DNA of 6,226 bases from Bacteroidales bacterium UBA4073 (GTDB lineage Bacteria; Bacteroidota; Bacteroidia; Bacteroidales; Tenuifilaceae), in the NCBI GenBank assembly GCA_002383425.1, contig DFYV01000010.1, positions 6,575 to 12,800 on the forward strand. Direction: 5' to 3'. Each line of letters begins with the position of its first letter. The stretch's first letter is position 1. The position numbers and the translations under genes were made by a program. Below are positions 5,564-6,226 of this stretch, one piece after another. The notes beneath the pieces are model-generated. The model saw only the letters and a list, made by a program, of their open reading frames with translations. It ran no database searches and was not told the DNA's origin.

Positions 5564-6226
5564 TTAATTAAAAATTAAGTAGATACCAATACCCATAGCC
5601 AATGTAGCGGTAGTTAGCACTATCCCAATTGATGGAATAAGCAAAAGTGTTACAATTACAATTCCGGCAGCCGATCCCCAAAGGTCAGTAGCGTAGGTTT
5701 TTGCTGGTAGGTTGATGTTTTGATCGGAATTGCTGCTTATATGCACATAGAGGAAACCTACCCCAAATGATGCCATGAGCGTTCCAATGCAAAGGATTGC
5801 TATAAGAAGCCATGTGCCAGTATGTTCCATTACTAGCCAAAGTGCTATTAGAATTATATACGCCAGAACGAGCAGTATTTTGGCATGGTTAAAGTTTACA
5901 AAACGTTGTTTCCCATGCATCATGGCTCCCAATGCTAATCCGCCCATGAACAGTGCAATAATGGCACCAAGTGCACCGTATAGAATGCCAGCGCTAATTT
6001 GAAGCGTTAATAGGTAAAGGGTTTGTATGGCCGATCCGGCAAATCCTACCACATACATCGAACGAAGGTTGCTCCTGACTATTAAAAATGGAATAGTTAT
6101 AAGAGCAGCGCCAATGATTAGTAGTAGCCACATCCGGTTGCCAAACATCGATAGGTAGCCTAAGGTATTGTGCATAACAGGCCAGGGATGGTTGTCGGTG
6201 TTCAGCTTTTGGGGTAATAGGATACT
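5564..6226 (-). CDS. C-terminal membrane part of a spermidine-synthase-like membrane protein (5' end cut by window)
   Basis: The frame stays open from the stop at 5564 to the window edge, giving 220 residues. An internal ATG at 6175 could be mistaken for the start, but 17 further in-frame codons precede it and read LNTDNHPWPV, which resembles the NTD-x-x-P segment that closes the catalytic domain of membrane-fused spermidine synthases. About seven hydrophobic segments follow, at roughly 33-50, 57-80, 82-103, 116-133, 138-161, 183-199 and 201-219. GFAGSAIQTLYLL (61-73), FMGGLALGAMM (93-103) and YATDLWGSAAGI (178-189) match the pattern of the transmembrane halves of such proteins (gfaGla-EvlwlR, GlalGs, YaadllGaalG). 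The catalytic aminopropyltransferase domain, if present, lies outside the window, so activity cannot be judged. It is the gene directly before amrS, 4 bases apart. It could instead be a catalytically dead or purely membrane relative. Confidence 0.75.
   Translation of the reverse strand, partial: SILLPQKLNTDNHPWPVMHNTLGYLSMFGNRMWLLLIIGAALITIPFLIVRSNLRSMYVVGFAGSAIQTLYLLTLQISAGILYGALGAIIALFMGGLALGAMMHGKQRFVNFNHAKILLVLAYIILIALWLVMEHTGTWLLIAILCIGTLMASFGVGFLYVHISSNSDQNINLPAKTYATDLWGSAAGIVIVTLLLIPSIGIVLTTATLAMGIGIYLIFN

Noticed and set aside
1..6226. CRISPR arrays, tRNA or rRNA genes, insertion sequences, phage or defence modules
   Set aside because: No regularly spaced repeats, cloverleaf-like segments, transposase-like proteins or terminal inverted repeats were seen by eye. 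The genes form a uniform same-strand block of ordinary chromosomal families.

Overview
The window looks like a chromosomal segment of a Bacteroidota bacterium, probably in or near the Bacteroidales/Marinilabiliales. This rests on the protein types, the moderate-to-low GC content, and two intergenic regions that match the Bacteroidota promoter pattern (TTG/TTTG, 19-20 bases, TAnnTTTG). The genus cannot be fixed from this sequence. All seven supported genes are on the minus strand, so transcription runs from high to low coordinates. The two end genes are cut by the window edges.

Layout in transcription order. (1) 6226-5564: C-terminal multi-pass membrane part of a protein resembling membrane-fused spermidine synthases. 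(2) 5559-4432: a radical SAM enzyme of the AmmeMemoRadiSam type (AmrS) with a twin-arginine signal, starting 4 bases after gene 1. (3) 4337-3117: an M16 zinc peptidase preceded by a very good promoter. (4) 3114-2473: a CCoAOMT-type O-methyltransferase starting 2 bases after the peptidase stop. (5) 2406-1516: a MerR-family regulator with a cobalamin-binding sensor domain of the CarH/LitR kind, followed by a strong hairpin terminator. (6) 1279-782: an ECF sigma factor with its own promoter and terminator. (7) 647-1: the start of a secreted protein of unknown function with YN-x-x-G type repeats.

This suggests four transcription units. Genes 1-2 form one, with its promoter outside the window. Genes 3-5 probably form a second, since no terminator or convincing internal promoter separates them. 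Gene 6 and gene 7 are separate units. The most interesting themes are a candidate light/B12-responsive regulator next to an ECF sigma factor with no visible anti-sigma partner, and a radical SAM enzyme apparently marked for export next to a polyamine-synthase-like membrane protein. Neither amounts to proof of a new system. The remaining genes are ordinary members of known families.
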